Notes: generated by a model from the letters alone, not told the origin. Positions 16,784 to 26,327 are shown, counted from the first letter of the stretch. The stretch is 35,851 nt of DNA from Proteobacteria bacterium CG1_02_64_396 (GCA_001872725.1 MNWR01000066.1:1-35851); one strand, 5' to 3'. Numbers and translations are program-made.

Positions 16784-16793
16784 TCAACCAAAG

Positions 16794-18059
16794 TCAGCCG
16801 GGCCTCTCTTCCGCCAAGAGGACCCGGCTGGCCGAAACCCCCGAACGAACAGCCGACTCGATGGTGGCCGGCAGTCCCGTGTTGCACCAATCCCCCGCCA
16901 ACACCAACCCCGGTTGTAGCAATCCCGGTTTGGGACGGGTCGTTACCCGCTCCGGCGTCAGGTCGACCGTCGCCTGTCGCACCGCCTCAATCCGCACGAT
17001 CTGCCCCAGAATACCTGGGTAGCGCCGCTTGAGATCCTCCCCCCAGCGCTGCGCCAACGCTTTGAGATCACCTCCTGCCCAAGCCGGATCACCCGAAACC
17101 ACCGCCTCTATTTCGTTTTTTCCCGAAAAACGGCGCTGATCGATCAACCACTCCAGCGGATGGCCCGGCATGAGGGCGATGGGGGCGGGACTGGGGGCCA
17201 GCGCTGCAAATACCACGGTGACGATGGGGCGGTGGCTGGGGGCGCGCCACGATTCGGGGATCGCCTCGGGAAACCAGCGGGCAACCCGGTGGGGGGGGAT
17301 GGCCAGCGCCACTTTGGCGAACTCGGTCCCATCAAGTCGCCACCCTCTCTCGGCGCGCTCGACCTCTTTGATGGGGGCTCCCAGTCGCAGCACTCCACCG
17401 CGGGTGTGAAACTCCTCCAGCAACGGCGCCACCAGAACCTGGGGCAAAACCCCCTTGGGGACACAGATCCTGGCGGCGACCCCACGCCCGAACGATTCCC
17501 GAAAGACGGTATGCACCAGCCCCGCGTCGACCTCGCCCGGTTGCAGATTGCAGGTCGCCCGTACCAGGGGGGCGAGCAGGCGGTCGACCAAGGCGTTGGG
17601 CAGTTTAAGGTGCTCAAACCAGCGCGCCGCCGTCCAACCCGATGGGGGAGCGGTCGGTCCGGTCAAATGGCGGGCTGCGGCCAGACGGCCTAACCCGGCA
17701 AAGCCGATCAGGCGCAGCAACGGGGGAAGAAAACCGGCCAACGACAGGGGAGGGGGCAACGGGGCTTCGCGCAGATGCAGGGGCGGGGCCTGGTCGAGCA
17801 GCGCCATGTGCAAGGGGCGACGGTCGAACCCTGCGTTCCAGGCCGCTTCGCCCAGTAATTCGCGGGTCGCCTCGTACCCCTCGATCAGCACATGTCGTCC
17901 ACAGTCGGCGTTTGGGTTTGGACTGCCAACCCGTCCCCCCGGCCAGCGGGCTGCCTCGAACAGGGTGACCTTCGTTCCGGCTCGCAGCAGGGTCAGGGCG
18001 GCGGCAAATCCCGCAACGCCACCGCCGACCACCGCCGCTTGATTTTGGGTAAGGATCAC
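16794..18059 (-). CDS. hpnE: HpnE, FAD hydroxysqualene dehydroxylase
   Basis: Flavin amine-oxidase-type protein of 421 residues that reduces hydroxysqualene to squalene, the last step of the HpnCDE route. The Rossmann dinucleotide motif VVGGGVAGFAAA is at about 10-21, followed by an acidic FEAARWPGGR segment. The C-terminal FAD motif GLVLAGDWCNTGLPATIESAV is typical of this desaturase family. The start is GTG at 18059, overlapping the hpnD stop as GTGA. It is the last gene of the minus-strand operon hpnC-hpnD-hpnE. Confidence 0.92.
   Translation of the reverse strand: MILTQNQAAVVGGGVAGFAAALTLLRAGTKVTLFEAARWPGGRVGSPNPNADCGRHVLIEGYEATRELLGEAAWNAGFDRRPLHMALLDQAPPLHLREAPLPPPLSLAGFLPPLLRLIGFAGLGRLAAARHLTGPTAPPSGWTAARWFEHLKLPNALVDRLLAPLVRATCNLQPGEVDAGLVHTVFRESFGRGVAARICVPKGVLPQVLVAPLLEEFHTRGGVLRLGAPIKEVERAERGWRLDGTEFAKVALAIPPHRVARWFPEAIPESWRAPSHRPIVTVVFAALAPSPAPIALMPGHPLEWLIDQRRFSGKNEIEAVVSGDPAWAGGDLKALAQRWGEDLKRRYPGILGQIVRIEAVRQATVDLTPERVTTRPKPGLLQPGLVLAGDWCNTGLPATIESAVRSGVSASRVLLAEERPG
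16796..16829. terminator. Hairpin at hemerythrin/hpnE junction
   Basis: AGCCGGG (16796-16802) pairs with CCCGGCT (16823-16829), extended by an inner stem CTCTT/AAGAG around a CCGCC loop. It lies in the last codons of hpnE and just after the hemerythrin stop. Neither strand has a proper T run beside it, so terminator function is uncertain. Confidence 0.4.
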
Positions 18060-18919
18060 CGGTTTCGGGCCTGCCGTTTTTTCTCACCTCGCACCACCCG
18101 CCAAGCGGCCCAAAGTTTGGCGATCCGCCCCATACGCAGTCGGTCGTTGCGGTTGTCGAACCCCCCCTTGAAGAGCTTGTCGAGCTGCCTGCTGTAGATC
18201 CCCGCCATGATGAGCCCCGGCAGCTGATGGGGGCGGTCCTCTTCGGGCAGCGCCTCTTCGGCCAAGCGGTAGTACCCCCGTGCCATCGTCCCCAGCTTGC
18301 GCCCCACCTCGCTCCACCCGGAGCTCCACCCGCCGTTTTTCAACGTTTCCCAGTCGGCGCCGTACTCAGCCATGAGGTCGCGGGGAACGTAGCACCGTCC
18401 CCGCTGGGCATCTTCGGCCAAATCCCGGGCGATGTTGGTCAACTGAAAGGCGTGGCCGAAGGCCTCGGCGTAGGCTCGGGTCTCGGGGTGGCGGTAACCG
18501 AAGATTTCGATGGAGAGCAGCCCCACCGTTGAGGCGACCCGGTAGGTGTAGACCTTGAGCGCCTCCCAGTCGGCGAAGGGGGGCAGGGTCAGATCCATCG
18601 CCATGCCGTCGATCAGCGCCTCGAAGTGCTCGCGGGGCAGAGGAAAGGTTCGAAGGATTTCGCGCAGCGCCTGGGTTACCGGGTGTTGCGGCGCCCCTTG
18701 GGGGGCGTAGGTCTGAGCCAGCTCCATGCGCCACCAGGCCAGGGTGCGGCGGGCGACCTCGACATCGGAGGTCTCGTCGACCACGTCGTCGACCTCGCGG
18801 CAGAAAGCGTAGAGCGCGTACATCGCCCGGCGCTGTTCATCGGGTAGGGCATGGAAGGCGTAGTAAAAGCTCGAACCGCTTTTTTGGGTGCGTTCTTGGC
18901 AGTACTGGAAGGGATCCAT
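18056..18919 (-). CDS. hpnD: HpnD, presqualene diphosphate synthase
   Basis: Trans-isoprenyl diphosphate synthase of 287 residues that joins two farnesyl diphosphates into presqualene diphosphate. The two metal-binding sites are DDVVDE (44-49, after REV) and the second motif NIARDLAEDAQRGRCY (162-177), with Asp166 and Asp170. It begins SGSSFYYAF near residue 14, as HpnD does. It begins 3 bases after the hpnC stop and ends overlapping hpnE. Confidence 0.93.
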   Translation of the reverse strand: MDPFQYCQERTQKSGSSFYYAFHALPDEQRRAMYALYAFCREVDDVVDETSDVEVARRTLAWWRMELAQTYAPQGAPQHPVTQALREILRTFPLPREHFEALIDGMAMDLTLPPFADWEALKVYTYRVASTVGLLSIEIFGYRHPETRAYAEAFGHAFQLTNIARDLAEDAQRGRCYVPRDLMAEYGADWETLKNGGWSSGWSEVGRKLGTMARGYYRLAEEALPEEDRPHQLPGLIMAGIYSRQLDKLFKGGFDNRNDRLRMGRIAKLWAAWRVVRGEKKRQARNR

Positions 18920-18922
18920 GGA

Positions 18923-19834
18923 TCAGTCGGCTCGACTTAGCAGCGGCGGATGCCGGGGAGGAAAAAGAATGGGGCGCCATCCCTTGAGCAGATCGGCTTT
19001 CGATAAGGATGGCCGCTGGACCCACGGTTGAAAACCGGTGTCGGCCAAACCCTGCAAAATCGAGGCGCCCCCCCACCAGGTGGCGGCGATCTCCAGCTTG
19101 AGCCGCCCCTTGAGCCGACCGACCAATGGCCAGGATTCCAAAAACAGCGGCGTGGTGCGCCGCACCAAACCGGCGACCAGGTTTTGAAGATTTTTTTGGC
19201 CGTTTTGCCCCCCAAGCAGGTGCTCAAGGTCGACGCCATGCTCGGCGGCGATGGCTGCAGGGATGTAAATCCGGTCGCGATCGCGCAGGTCGAGGGCGAT
19301 GTCTTGCCAGAAGTTGGCCAATTGCAGTCCGGTGCACAGTAGGTCGGAGGCGGCCAGGTTTTCCGGGGTGTCCTGACCGAATAGTCGTAGCACCAAACGG
19401 CCCACCGGATTGGCCGAGCGGCGCGAATAGTCGAGCAGATCTTCCCATTGGTCGTAGCGAGCCCGCACCACGTCCTGAGCGAAGGCGTCGAGCAGGTCGG
19501 TCAGCAAGGTTTCGTCGATGGCAAACCGGCGTGCGGTATCCATGAGGGGGGGAAGAAACCAGCGCGCCCCGGGGAGCAACTCGTCCCAGGGGGGGGGGAG
19601 GGGGGTTTGAAGCCGTACCGCCTCGGCCAGGGCGCCCAGAAGTGCGGTTTTCTGGGATGCGGGCAGGGGCGATTCGTCGGCCACATCGTCGGCGCACCGC
19701 GCAAAGGCGTAGACCGCCGCCACATGGGGGCGCAACCGGGCGGGAATCAAGGGGGAGGCGACCGGGAAATTCTCGTAGTGGCTGCGGGCCAAATCGAGGC
19801 ATTGCCGGTATTGCAGATCGAGTGTGGTTTCCAT
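18923..19834 (-). CDS. hpnC: HpnC, hydroxysqualene synthase
   Basis: Squalene/phytoene synthase-family protein of 303 residues that converts presqualene diphosphate to hydroxysqualene. First metal motif CADDVADE (47-54); second motif QLANFWQDIALDLRDRDRIYIP. The start HYENFPVAS is diagnostic for HpnC. No Shine-Dalgarno sequence is visible before the ATG at 19834, which is preceded on its own strand by a C run, so start or translation may be unusual. As first gene of hpnCDE it lies behind the AT-rich, Fur-like region. No squalene-hopene cyclase gene is in the window. Confidence 0.92.
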   Translation of the reverse strand: METTLDLQYRQCLDLARSHYENFPVASPLIPARLRPHVAAVYAFARCADDVADESPLPASQKTALLGALAEAVRLQTPLPPPWDELLPGARWFLPPLMDTARRFAIDETLLTDLLDAFAQDVVRARYDQWEDLLDYSRRSANPVGRLVLRLFGQDTPENLAASDLLCTGLQLANFWQDIALDLRDRDRIYIPAAIAAEHGVDLEHLLGGQNGQKNLQNLVAGLVRRTTPLFLESWPLVGRLKGRLKLEIAATWWGGASILQGLADTGFQPWVQRPSLSKADLLKGWRPILFPPRHPPLLSRAD

Positions 19835-19880
19835 GGGGGGATTGTGGCGGTCGGGCCAGATGAAGGGAAGGTGGACACAC

Positions 19881-19895
19881 TGAGAGATATTCTCA
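19881..19895 (-). promoter_or_regulatory. Fur-box-like palindrome 1, hpnC upstream
   Basis: TGAGAGATATTCTCA, with perfect TGAGA/TCTCA arms, in the 7-1-7 layout of Fur sites. It lies 47 bases upstream of the hpnC start. The fit to the Fur consensus is partial, so another dimeric regulator is possible. Confidence 0.4.
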
Positions 19896-19920
19896 TTGCG
19901 GCATTGCGATCGATTGCTGC

Positions 19921-19969
19921 ATGAGAATTGTTTTCAATAAACCAAGAAAACGCGGATCTTATTGAAAAC
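19921..19969. promoter_or_regulatory. Fur-like site 2 and 11-bp inverted repeat
   Basis: ATGAGAATTGTTTTCAATAA (19921-19940) holds TGAGAATTGTTTTCA, a 7-1-7 Fur-like site. Its right part GTTTTCAATAA (19930-19940) is repeated as a perfect inverted copy TTATTGAAAAC at 19959-19969, 18 bases away. The remaining gap to purL (19970-20260) holds a hairpin CCGACC/GGTCGG (19984-20004), CTGTTC/GAACAG (20053-20072) and CCCGC/GCGGG (20227-20239). No small gene or known riboswitch is recognised there. Confidence 0.45.
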
Positions 19970-20260
19970 ATAAGTTATTTATCCCGACCTCAAGGGCCGG
20001 TCGGTTATCCCGCCCTGCCCACCTCAGGGGCGTTCTGAATCCCGAACAACCACTGTTCATAATAAAGAACAGGTCGTGTGCGGGATTTCGAACGCTGTTT
20101 CGCCCCCCACCCCATCCCGTGGGTTTCTCTTCTCCGAGATCTGGCACGCCAAACTGCCGAAACCCGAGGGGCTTGATGTACACTTCGCGGCCCTGAAACT
20201 CGCTTTTTCTTCACCCGAAAAAATTTCCCGCTTCGCGGGATGCTCAACCCCGGAGGATCC

Positions 20261-23200
20261 ATGCTGCTGCTGCGCGGCGCCGTTGCCCTGTCCCCTTTTC
20301 GTATCGAAAAAATCGCCGGCCGCCTGACGGCGGGCTTGGGATTCCGGCCCCGGCTTCAGACCCAGTTCGTCTACTTTGGCGAGACCTCCGAAACCCTCTC
20401 CGACGCCCAAATTCACATCTTGGAGCGGTTGCTCGATCACGGTGCACCGTTGCCACCGCTGCCCGAAAAGAGCCAGCTGTTGCTGGTCACCCCTCGCCCC
20501 GGCACCGTCTCACCCTGGTCGACCAAAGCGACCGATATTGCCCGGCACTGCGGCTTGAACAGCCTGCTGCGTTTGGAGCGGGGGATCGCCTGGTGGGTCG
20601 CCGGTAACGACGGCGAGGACTTGAGCCCCGAACAACTCAAGATCATCGGAGAAGCGATCCACGACCGGATGATCGAAGCGGTGTTGGGCGACTTTGCGCA
20701 GCTCGAAACCCTCTTCGCCCACCACCCCCCCGGCGCGGTCGCCCACGCAGACATCCTCGGCCAGGGGTGCCCGGCGCTGGAGGCAATCAACACCCGGCTC
20801 GGTTTGGCCCTCTCCTCCGACGAGATCGACTACCTGTTCGAGGCCTTCACCCGAGCGGGCCGCAACCCCAGCGACGCCGAGCTGATGATGTTCGCCCAGG
20901 CCAACTCCGAGCATTGCCGTCACAAAATCTTCAACGCCGACTGGACCTTGGACGGTCAAGCTCAAGATCACTCCCTATTCGGCATGATCCGTCACACCCA
21001 CAACACCACCCCCCAGGGGACCCTGGTCGCCTACAAGGACAACGCCTCGGTGATTGAAGGGGCAGTGGGGCAGCGCTACTTCGCCGATCCGGCTACCGGG
21101 GAATACGGCGGTCATGAGGAGCCGATCCACATCCTGATGAAGGTGGAAACCCACAACCACCCCACCGCCATTGCCCCCTTCCCCGGCGCCGCCACCGGAT
21201 CGGGCGGGGAGATCCGCGACGAGGGGGCGACCGGGATCGGCTCCAAACCCAAGGGGGGGCTGTGCGGGTTTTCGGTTTCGAATCTGCGCATTCCGGGGGG
21301 CGAGCAGCCTTGGGAGGGAGCTGAATCCAAGCCGGGTCGGATCGTCTCTCCCCTGGAGATCATGATCGAGGGGCCCATCGGCGCGGCCGCCTTCAACAAC
21401 GAGTTCGGCCGCCCCAACCTTGCCGGTTACTTCCGCAGCTACGAGCAACCCGCCCCCAACGGCGAGGTTCGCGGCTACCACAAGCCGATCATGATCGCGG
21501 GCGGACTGGGCAACATTCGCGCAAACCACGTCGGCAAGGGCGCGGTCCCCCCCGGCGCCAAGGTGATCGTGCTGGGTGGCCCCGCCATGTTGATCGGTCT
21601 GGGGGGGGGCGCCGCCTCGTCGGTCGACGCGGGGGCGGGGAGCGAGCAGCTCGATTTCGCCTCGGTGCAGCGGGGCAACCCCGAGATGCAGCGCCGCGCC
21701 CAAGAGGTGATCGACCGTTGCTGGGCGATGGGCGACAAGAACCCGATCCTTTCGATCCACGATGTCGGGGCGGGGGGGCTTTCGAACGCGGTGCCAGAGA
21801 TCCTCAACGACGCCGGGCGCGGCGGGCGCATCGACCTGCGCGCCATCCCCAACGACGAGCCGGGCATGAGCCCCATGGAGATCTGGTGCAACGAGGCCCA
21901 GGAGCGTTATGTCCTGGCGGTCGCCCCCGAAAACCTGCCCCGCTTCGAGGCGTTGTGCGCCCGGGAGCGCTGCATCTACGGGGTGATCGGCGAGGCGACA
22001 CAGGAGCGACGGCTTGTGGTCGAGGACCGGCTGCTCGGCAACCGCCCCATCGACATCGAGATGGAGGTGCTGCTGGGTCGCACCCCCAAGATGCTGCGTC
22101 AGGCCCAGACGGTTGCCACCGAGCTGCCCTCGGTCACCACCGTTGGAATCGACTTGGCCGAGGCGCTCGACCGAGTTCTGCATCTGCCCACCGTGGCCGA
22201 TAAATCCTTCCTCATCACCATCGGCGACCGCACCGTCACCGGCATGGTCCACCGCGATCAGATGGTCGGCCCCTGGCAGGTGCCGGTCAGCGACGTAGCG
22301 GTGACGATCAGCGATTACGTCGGCGCCACCGGCGAAGCGATGGCGATGGGGGAGCGGACACCGCTGGCCATCGTCGACGCCGCTGCCGCAGCCCGCATGG
22401 CGGTCGCCGAGGCGCTGACCAACATCGTGGCGGCCCCGATCGCCCAATTGAGCGACGTCAAACTCTCGGCCAACTGGATGGCGGCGGCCGGCCACCCCGG
22501 CGAGGACGCCGCTCTGTATGCCGCCGTCGAGGCGGTCGGTTTGGGGCTTTGCCCCGAGCTCGGGATCTCGATTCCGGTCGGCAAGGATTCGCTGTCGATG
22601 AAGACGGTCTGGCAGGACGCGGGCGGGGATCACGCCGTGGTCGCCCCGGTGTCGCTGATCGTTTCGGCCTTCGGCCCGGTCACCGATGTGCGTAAAACCC
22701 TGACCCCGCAGATGCGCCTGGACCAGGGGGAAACCGCCCTGCTGCTGATCGATCTGGGCCGCGGTAAAAACCGGCTGGGGGGCTCTGCCCTGGCCCAGGT
22801 CTACAACCAGATCGGCAACCAAGTGCCCGACATTGATGCCGCTGCCGACCTCAAGGGGCTGTTCGAGACGGTGCAAAGCCTCAATCGCCAGGGGTTGATT
22901 CTGGCGGCCCACGACCGCTCCGACGGCGGTTTGATCGTCACCCTGCTCGAGATGGCCTTCACCGGACGCTGCGGTCTTGAGATCGCCATTGAAGATGAAG
23001 ACCTGCTGGCGGCCCTCTTCAACGAGGAGGCGGGGTTGGTCATCCAGGTGCGTGAGGATGATCTGGCTTCAGTTCTGGCTGCGTTTGAACGGTCCGGTTT
23101 GGCCGATGCTGCCACCCAGGTGGCCAGGCCTCAGACGGGGGAGGGGATTGCCATCTACCATGGCGGCGCGGTGGTGTTGCAGGCCAGGCGTACCGCCTTG

Positions 23201-24136
23201 CACCGGGCCTGGTCCGAGACCAGCTACCGCATGCAGGCGCTGCGCGACAATCCCGACTGTGCCCAAGAGGCCTACGACCGGCTGCTCAAAACCGACGATC
23301 CGGGATTGACCGCCACCCAGCTGACCTTCGATCCCACCGAAAACGTCGCCGCCCCCTTCATCAATCTCGGGGTTCGCCCCAGGGTGGCGGTGCTGCGCGA
23401 GCAGGGGGTCAACGGGCAGGTCGAGATGGCTGCAGCCTTCGACCGGGCCGGTTTTGCCGCCATCGACGTACATATGAGCGACTTGATCGAGGGGCGTCAC
23501 AACCTGGCTGCATTCCAAGGATTGGTCGCCTGTGGTGGCTTCTCGTTCGGCGACGTGTTGGGGGCCGGTCGCGGCTGGGCCAATTCGATCCTCTACAACA
23601 ACGCCCTGCGTGCGATGTTCCAGGGCTTCTTCACCGACCCGACCCGCTTCGCCCTCGGGGTTTGCAACGGCTGCCAGATGGTCTCTTCGCTCAGCGAGAT
23701 CGTCCCTGGCGGCGAGCTCTGGCCCCGCTTCGAGCGCAATTTGAGCGAGCAATTCGAGGCCCGTCTGTCGCTGGTTAAGGTCGGCGCCTCCCCCTCGATC
23801 TTTTTGCAGGGGATGGAGGGCTCCATTCTCCCCATCGCAGTAGCCCATGGGGAGGGCAGGGCGGTGTTTTCGACCTGCGGCTCAGATCAACAGGCGGCCA
23901 TTGCCCTACGCTATGCCGATCCCGCCGGGGGCATCGCCCGCACCTACCCGGCCAACCCCAATGGTTCCGAGAACGGGGTCGCCGGGGTCTCCACCAGCGA
24001 CGGCCGCATCACCATCATGATGCCCCATCCCGAACGGGTCTTCCGCTCGGTGCAGTACTCCTGGCACCCCGAAGGTTGGGGCGAAGAGGGGCCGTGGCTG
24101 CGCATGTTCCGCAATGCCCGGGCCTGGGTGGGTTGA
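20261..24136 (+). CDS. purL: Phosphoribosylformylglycinamidine synthase
   Basis: Fused PurL of 1291 residues (E. coli about 1295), step 4 of purine synthesis: FGAR plus glutamine plus ATP gives FGAM. The N-terminal domain is followed by two AIRS-like ATP-binding halves (for example [20 protein letters not shown] near 310) and a C-terminal class I glutaminase. The glutaminase triad is Cys1135 (GVCNGCQM), His1256 and Glu1258 (MPHPER). ATG 20261 is chosen because GGAGGA lies 4-9 bases upstream; an ATG at 20240 has none. It stands alone, with a REP pair after it. The fused form is typical of proteobacteria other than alphaproteobacteria. Confidence 0.97.
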   Translation: MLLLRGAVALSPFRIEKIAGRLTAGLGFRPRLQTQFVYFGETSETLSDAQIHILERLLDHGAPLPPLPEKSQLLLVTPRPGTVSPWSTKATDIARHCGLNSLLRLERGIAWWVAGNDGEDLSPEQLKIIGEAIHDRMIEAVLGDFAQLETLFAHHPPGAVAHADILGQGCPALEAINTRLGLALSSDEIDYLFEAFTRAGRNPSDAELMMFAQANSEHCRHKIFNADWTLDGQAQDHSLFGMIRHTHNTTPQGTLVAYKDNASVIEGAVGQRYFADPATGEYGGHEEPIHILMKVETHNHPTAIAPFPGAATGSGGEIRDEGATGIGSKPKGGLCGFSVSNLRIPGGEQPWEGAESKPGRIVSPLEIMIEGPIGAAAFNNEFGRPNLAGYFRSYEQPAPNGEVRGYHKPIMIAGGLGNIRANHVGKGAVPPGAKVIVLGGPAMLIGLGGGAASSVDAGAGSEQLDFASVQRGNPEMQRRAQEVIDRCWAMGDKNPILSIHDVGAGGLSNAVPEILNDAGRGGRIDLRAIPNDEPGMSPMEIWCNEAQERYVLAVAPENLPRFEALCARERCIYGVIGEATQERRLVVEDRLLGNRPIDIEMEVLLGRTPKMLRQAQTVATELPSVTTVGIDLAEALDRVLHLPTVADKSFLITIGDRTVTGMVHRDQMVGPWQVPVSDVAVTISDYVGATGEAMAMGERTPLAIVDAAAAARMAVAEALTNIVAAPIAQLSDVKLSANWMAAAGHPGEDAALYAAVEAVGLGLCPELGISIPVGKDSLSMKTVWQDAGGDHAVVAPVSLIVSAFGPVTDVRKTLTPQMRLDQGETALLLIDLGRGKNRLGGSALAQVYNQIGNQVPDIDAAADLKGLFETVQSLNRQGLILAAHDRSDGGLIVTLLEMAFTGRCGLEIAIEDEDLLAALFNEEAGLVIQVREDDLASVLAAFERSGLADAATQVARPQTGEGIAIYHGGAVVLQARRTALHRAWSETSYRMQALRDNPDCAQEAYDRLLKTDDPGLTATQLTFDPTENVAAPFINLGVRPRVAVLREQGVNGQVEMAAAFDRAGFAAIDVHMSDLIEGRHNLAAFQGLVACGGFSFGDVLGAGRGWANSILYNNALRAMFQGFFTDPTRFALGVCNGCQMVSSLSEIVPGGELWPRFERNLSEQFEARLSLVKVGASPSIFLQGMEGSILPIAVAHGEGRAVFSTCGSDQQAAIALRYADPAGGIARTYPANPNGSENGVAGVSTSDGRITIMMPHPERVFRSVQYSWHPEGWGEEGPWLRMFRNARAWVG

Positions 24137-24141
24137 TCTTA

Positions 24142-24245
24142 TTGGTAGGAGCTCCGCCCCCGGCTCGATGATTCACCCACCTTTTTTCAATCGAGCGATG
24201 CGCCCTCGGGGCTATTTAATTGCGCCGAGGCGGCGCTCCCACAAA
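24142..24245. repeat. Paired REP-like elements after purL
   Basis: Two REP-type units in inverted orientation: TAGGAGCTCCGCCCCCGGC at the left (about 24146-24164) and GCGCCGAGGCGGCGCTCCCA at the right (24222-24241). The right unit folds as GCGCCG (24222-24227), AGG, CGGCGC (24231-24236). A short TTTTTT lies between them (24182-24187). They fill most of the 133-base gap and may end the purL transcript. Confidence 0.6.
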
Positions 24246-24269
24246 CCTTGATTTTCCAGGTATCGCCGC

Positions 24270-24776
24270 ATGAACCCAGAGCCTCAAGTCCAGTTGATGG
24301 AAGCGTTTTCTAAAGACTACTGGGAGGGATTCGTCGCCCCCCTCGGGGTCGAGATCGGCTGGGTCGAACCGGGAGGGAGCCTGCCCGGAACCTTCTGGGG
24401 GGAGCCCGAGGCGGGGCTGGTCGGCAGCACCGTCTACGTGCGGGGCGATACCCCGGTTCATTCCTTTTTGCACGAGCTCTGTCACCTGATCTGCATGGAT
24501 CCCCAGCGCCGTGCCACCCTGCATCGTGAGGCGGGGGGAACACGCAAAGAGGAGGAGGGGGTTTGCTACCTGCAGGTGGTGCTGGCCCGCGACCATCTGC
24601 GCGGCGTCGGAATGGAGCGGTTACTGGCCGATATGGATGCCTGGGGGTACAACTTCGTGGTGGGCTCGGCCAAGGGGTGGTTTGAAACCGACGCCGCCGA
24701 TGCTCGACAGTGGCTGATCGACCACGGTTTGTTGACGGAGCAGGATCGCTATACCGGCCGACTGCAGGGGGAATAG
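24270..24776 (+). CDS. Conserved HExxH putative metalloprotein
   Basis: Uncharacterised protein of 168 residues. The centre has a zinc-metallopeptidase-type motif HELCH at 68-72, followed by LICMDPQRR, then an acidic segment EEEGVCYLQ (94-102) whose Glu residues could supply the third ligand. N-terminal GVEIGWVEPGGSLPGTFWGEPEAGL looks like a substrate or fold signature, and the C-terminus is helical (MDAWGYNF, WFETDAADARQWL). I recall similar unannotated proteins in other proteobacteria, but no function. No signal peptide, so it should be cytosolic. It stands 31 bases before the polyphosphate phosphotransferase gene and may be co-transcribed. Protease activity is possible but unproven. Confidence 0.8.
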   Translation: MNPEPQVQLMEAFSKDYWEGFVAPLGVEIGWVEPGGSLPGTFWGEPEAGLVGSTVYVRGDTPVHSFLHELCHLICMDPQRRATLHREAGGTRKEEEGVCYLQVVLARDHLRGVGMERLLADMDAWGYNFVVGSAKGWFETDAADARQWLIDHGLLTEQDRYTGRLQGE

Positions 24777-24807
24777 CAGCGGCATCGAGACAACAGCGGG
24801 GGAAAGC

Positions 24808-26295
24808 ATGTTCGAAGCGGCGGAATTGGGACGTAGTGTCTCCAAGCAGTCCTACAAAGAGCAGCTCCCCGATTTGCGGGCCCAACTGCTAGAGGCGCAA
24901 GACGAGCTTCGTGGCCGCAACATCCCGGTCGTTGTCATCATTGCCGGGGTCGACGGTGCCGGAAAGGGCGAGACGGTCAACCGGCTGCACGAGTGGCTCG
25001 ATCCCCGAGGGTTGGAGGCGGCCGCGTTTGGAACCCCCTCCGATGAAGAGCGGGAACGGCCCCGCTGGTGGCGTTTTTGGCGGGCTCTTCCCCCCCGGGG
25101 CAAGATCGGCTTGCTCTTTGGCTCGTGGTACACCATGCCGATCATTCGGCGGGTGTACGGCGAAACCAAAAACGCCCAGCTGGATGATGAGATGGCCCGG
25201 ATCGCCAACGTCGAGCAGATGCTGGTGCGCGATGGTGCCTTGATCCTCAAGTTTTGGTTTCATTTGTCCAAAAAAGCTCAGAAAAAACGGCTGACCAAGC
25301 TCGAGTCCCACCCCGACACCCGCTGGCGGGTTAGTGCCACCGATTGGAAACACTTCAACCTCTACGACAAGTTCGCCAAGGTTTCCGAGCGGGCGATCCG
25401 CCGTACCGATACCGGCGAGGCGCCATGGATTCTGGTCGAGGCTGAGGATCCAAGTTACCGCGAACTGTTTGTCGGTCGCACCCTACTCGAAGCGATCCGG
25501 GGCCGCCTGAACGGCGGTTTGGCCCATATTGCCCCCCCCGCATCGCCCCATCCGGTTCCCCCCACCGACCCCAAAGCCAGCTTGACCATCCTCGACCATG
25601 TCGATCTCAAACAAAAAATTGGCAACAAACGGACCTACGAGCGGGAGCTGATCCATTGGCAGGGTGAGCTCAACCGCCTAACCCGCAGAGCCAACGCAGC
25701 GGGCCGCTCCACCGTGGTGGTGTTCGAGGGGTGGGACGCGGCGGGGAAGGGGGGGAACATCCGGCGCATGATCGCTGCCATGGATGCCAGGGTGTACCGC
25801 ATCATCCAGATTGCCGCCCCCACCGACGAAGAGCGGGCCCAGCATTACCTGTGGCGTTTCTGGCGCCATCTCCCCCGTGCTGGACGGGTTACCGTTTACG
25901 ACCGTTCTTGGTATGGGCGGGTGCTGGTCGAGCGGGTCGAAGGGTTCGCCCAACCCGACGAGTGGATGCGGGCCTACAACGAAATTAACGACTTCGAGGA
26001 GCAACTCACCGAGCATGGGATCATCCTCAACAAGTTCTGGCTCCACATCGATCCCAACGAACAGCTGCGGCGCTTCAAGGAGCGCGAAGAGATTCCTTAC
26101 AAGCAGTACAAAATCACCGACGAGGACTGGCGCAACCGCGAGCGGTGGCCTCAGTACGCCGAGGCGGTCAACGAGATGGTCGCCCGCACCAGCACCGAGT
26201 TCGCTCCCTGGAGCTTAATCCCGGCCAACGACAAGAAATTTGCCAGGATCGAGGTGCTCAAAACGGTCTGTCGCCGCTTGGATGAAGCGCTGTAG
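24808..26295 (+). CDS. pap: Two-domain PPK2, polyP:AMP phosphotransferase
   Basis: PPK2-family protein of 495 residues made of two fused P-loop kinase domains. The Walker A motifs are GVDGAGKGE (47-55) and GWDAAGKGG (308-316). Each is followed by a lid-like Arg-rich segment (RPRWWRFWRALP; LWRFWRHLPRAG) and, in the second, DRSWYGR. The tandem (class II) form in characterised members uses polyphosphate to make ADP from AMP. The C-terminal domain is usually the catalytic one; the first has diverged (GSWYT where the second has DRSWY). ATG 24808 follows GGGGGAAAG. It sits downstream of the HExxH gene and upstream of the tRNA-Asn. Confidence 0.9.
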   Translation: MFEAAELGRSVSKQSYKEQLPDLRAQLLEAQDELRGRNIPVVVIIAGVDGAGKGETVNRLHEWLDPRGLEAAAFGTPSDEERERPRWWRFWRALPPRGKIGLLFGSWYTMPIIRRVYGETKNAQLDDEMARIANVEQMLVRDGALILKFWFHLSKKAQKKRLTKLESHPDTRWRVSATDWKHFNLYDKFAKVSERAIRRTDTGEAPWILVEAEDPSYRELFVGRTLLEAIRGRLNGGLAHIAPPASPHPVPPTDPKASLTILDHVDLKQKIGNKRTYERELIHWQGELNRLTRRANAAGRSTVVVFEGWDAAGKGGNIRRMIAAMDARVYRIIQIAAPTDEERAQHYLWRFWRHLPRAGRVTVYDRSWYGRVLVERVEGFAQPDEWMRAYNEINDFEEQLTEHGIILNKFWLHIDPNEQLRRFKEREEIPYKQYKITDEDWRNRERWPQYAEAVNEMVARTSTEFAPWSLIPANDKKFARIEVLKTVCRRLDEAL

Positions 26296-26327
26296 GTCCG
26301 ATATTCACGGGATTTTTGGCAAAAGGG

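Noticed and set aside
19970-20260. Purine-type riboswitch or PurR operator before purL
   Set aside because: I looked for the known purine aptamer core and for the PurR palindrome and saw neither; only small unrelated hairpins are present.
20975-22912. Open frame of 645 codons antisense to purL
   Set aside because: It lies wholly within purL on the other strand. Its composition (Gly, His, Asp, Arg-rich) is what a G+C-rich gene gives in reverse, and it has no ribosome-binding site or family motif.
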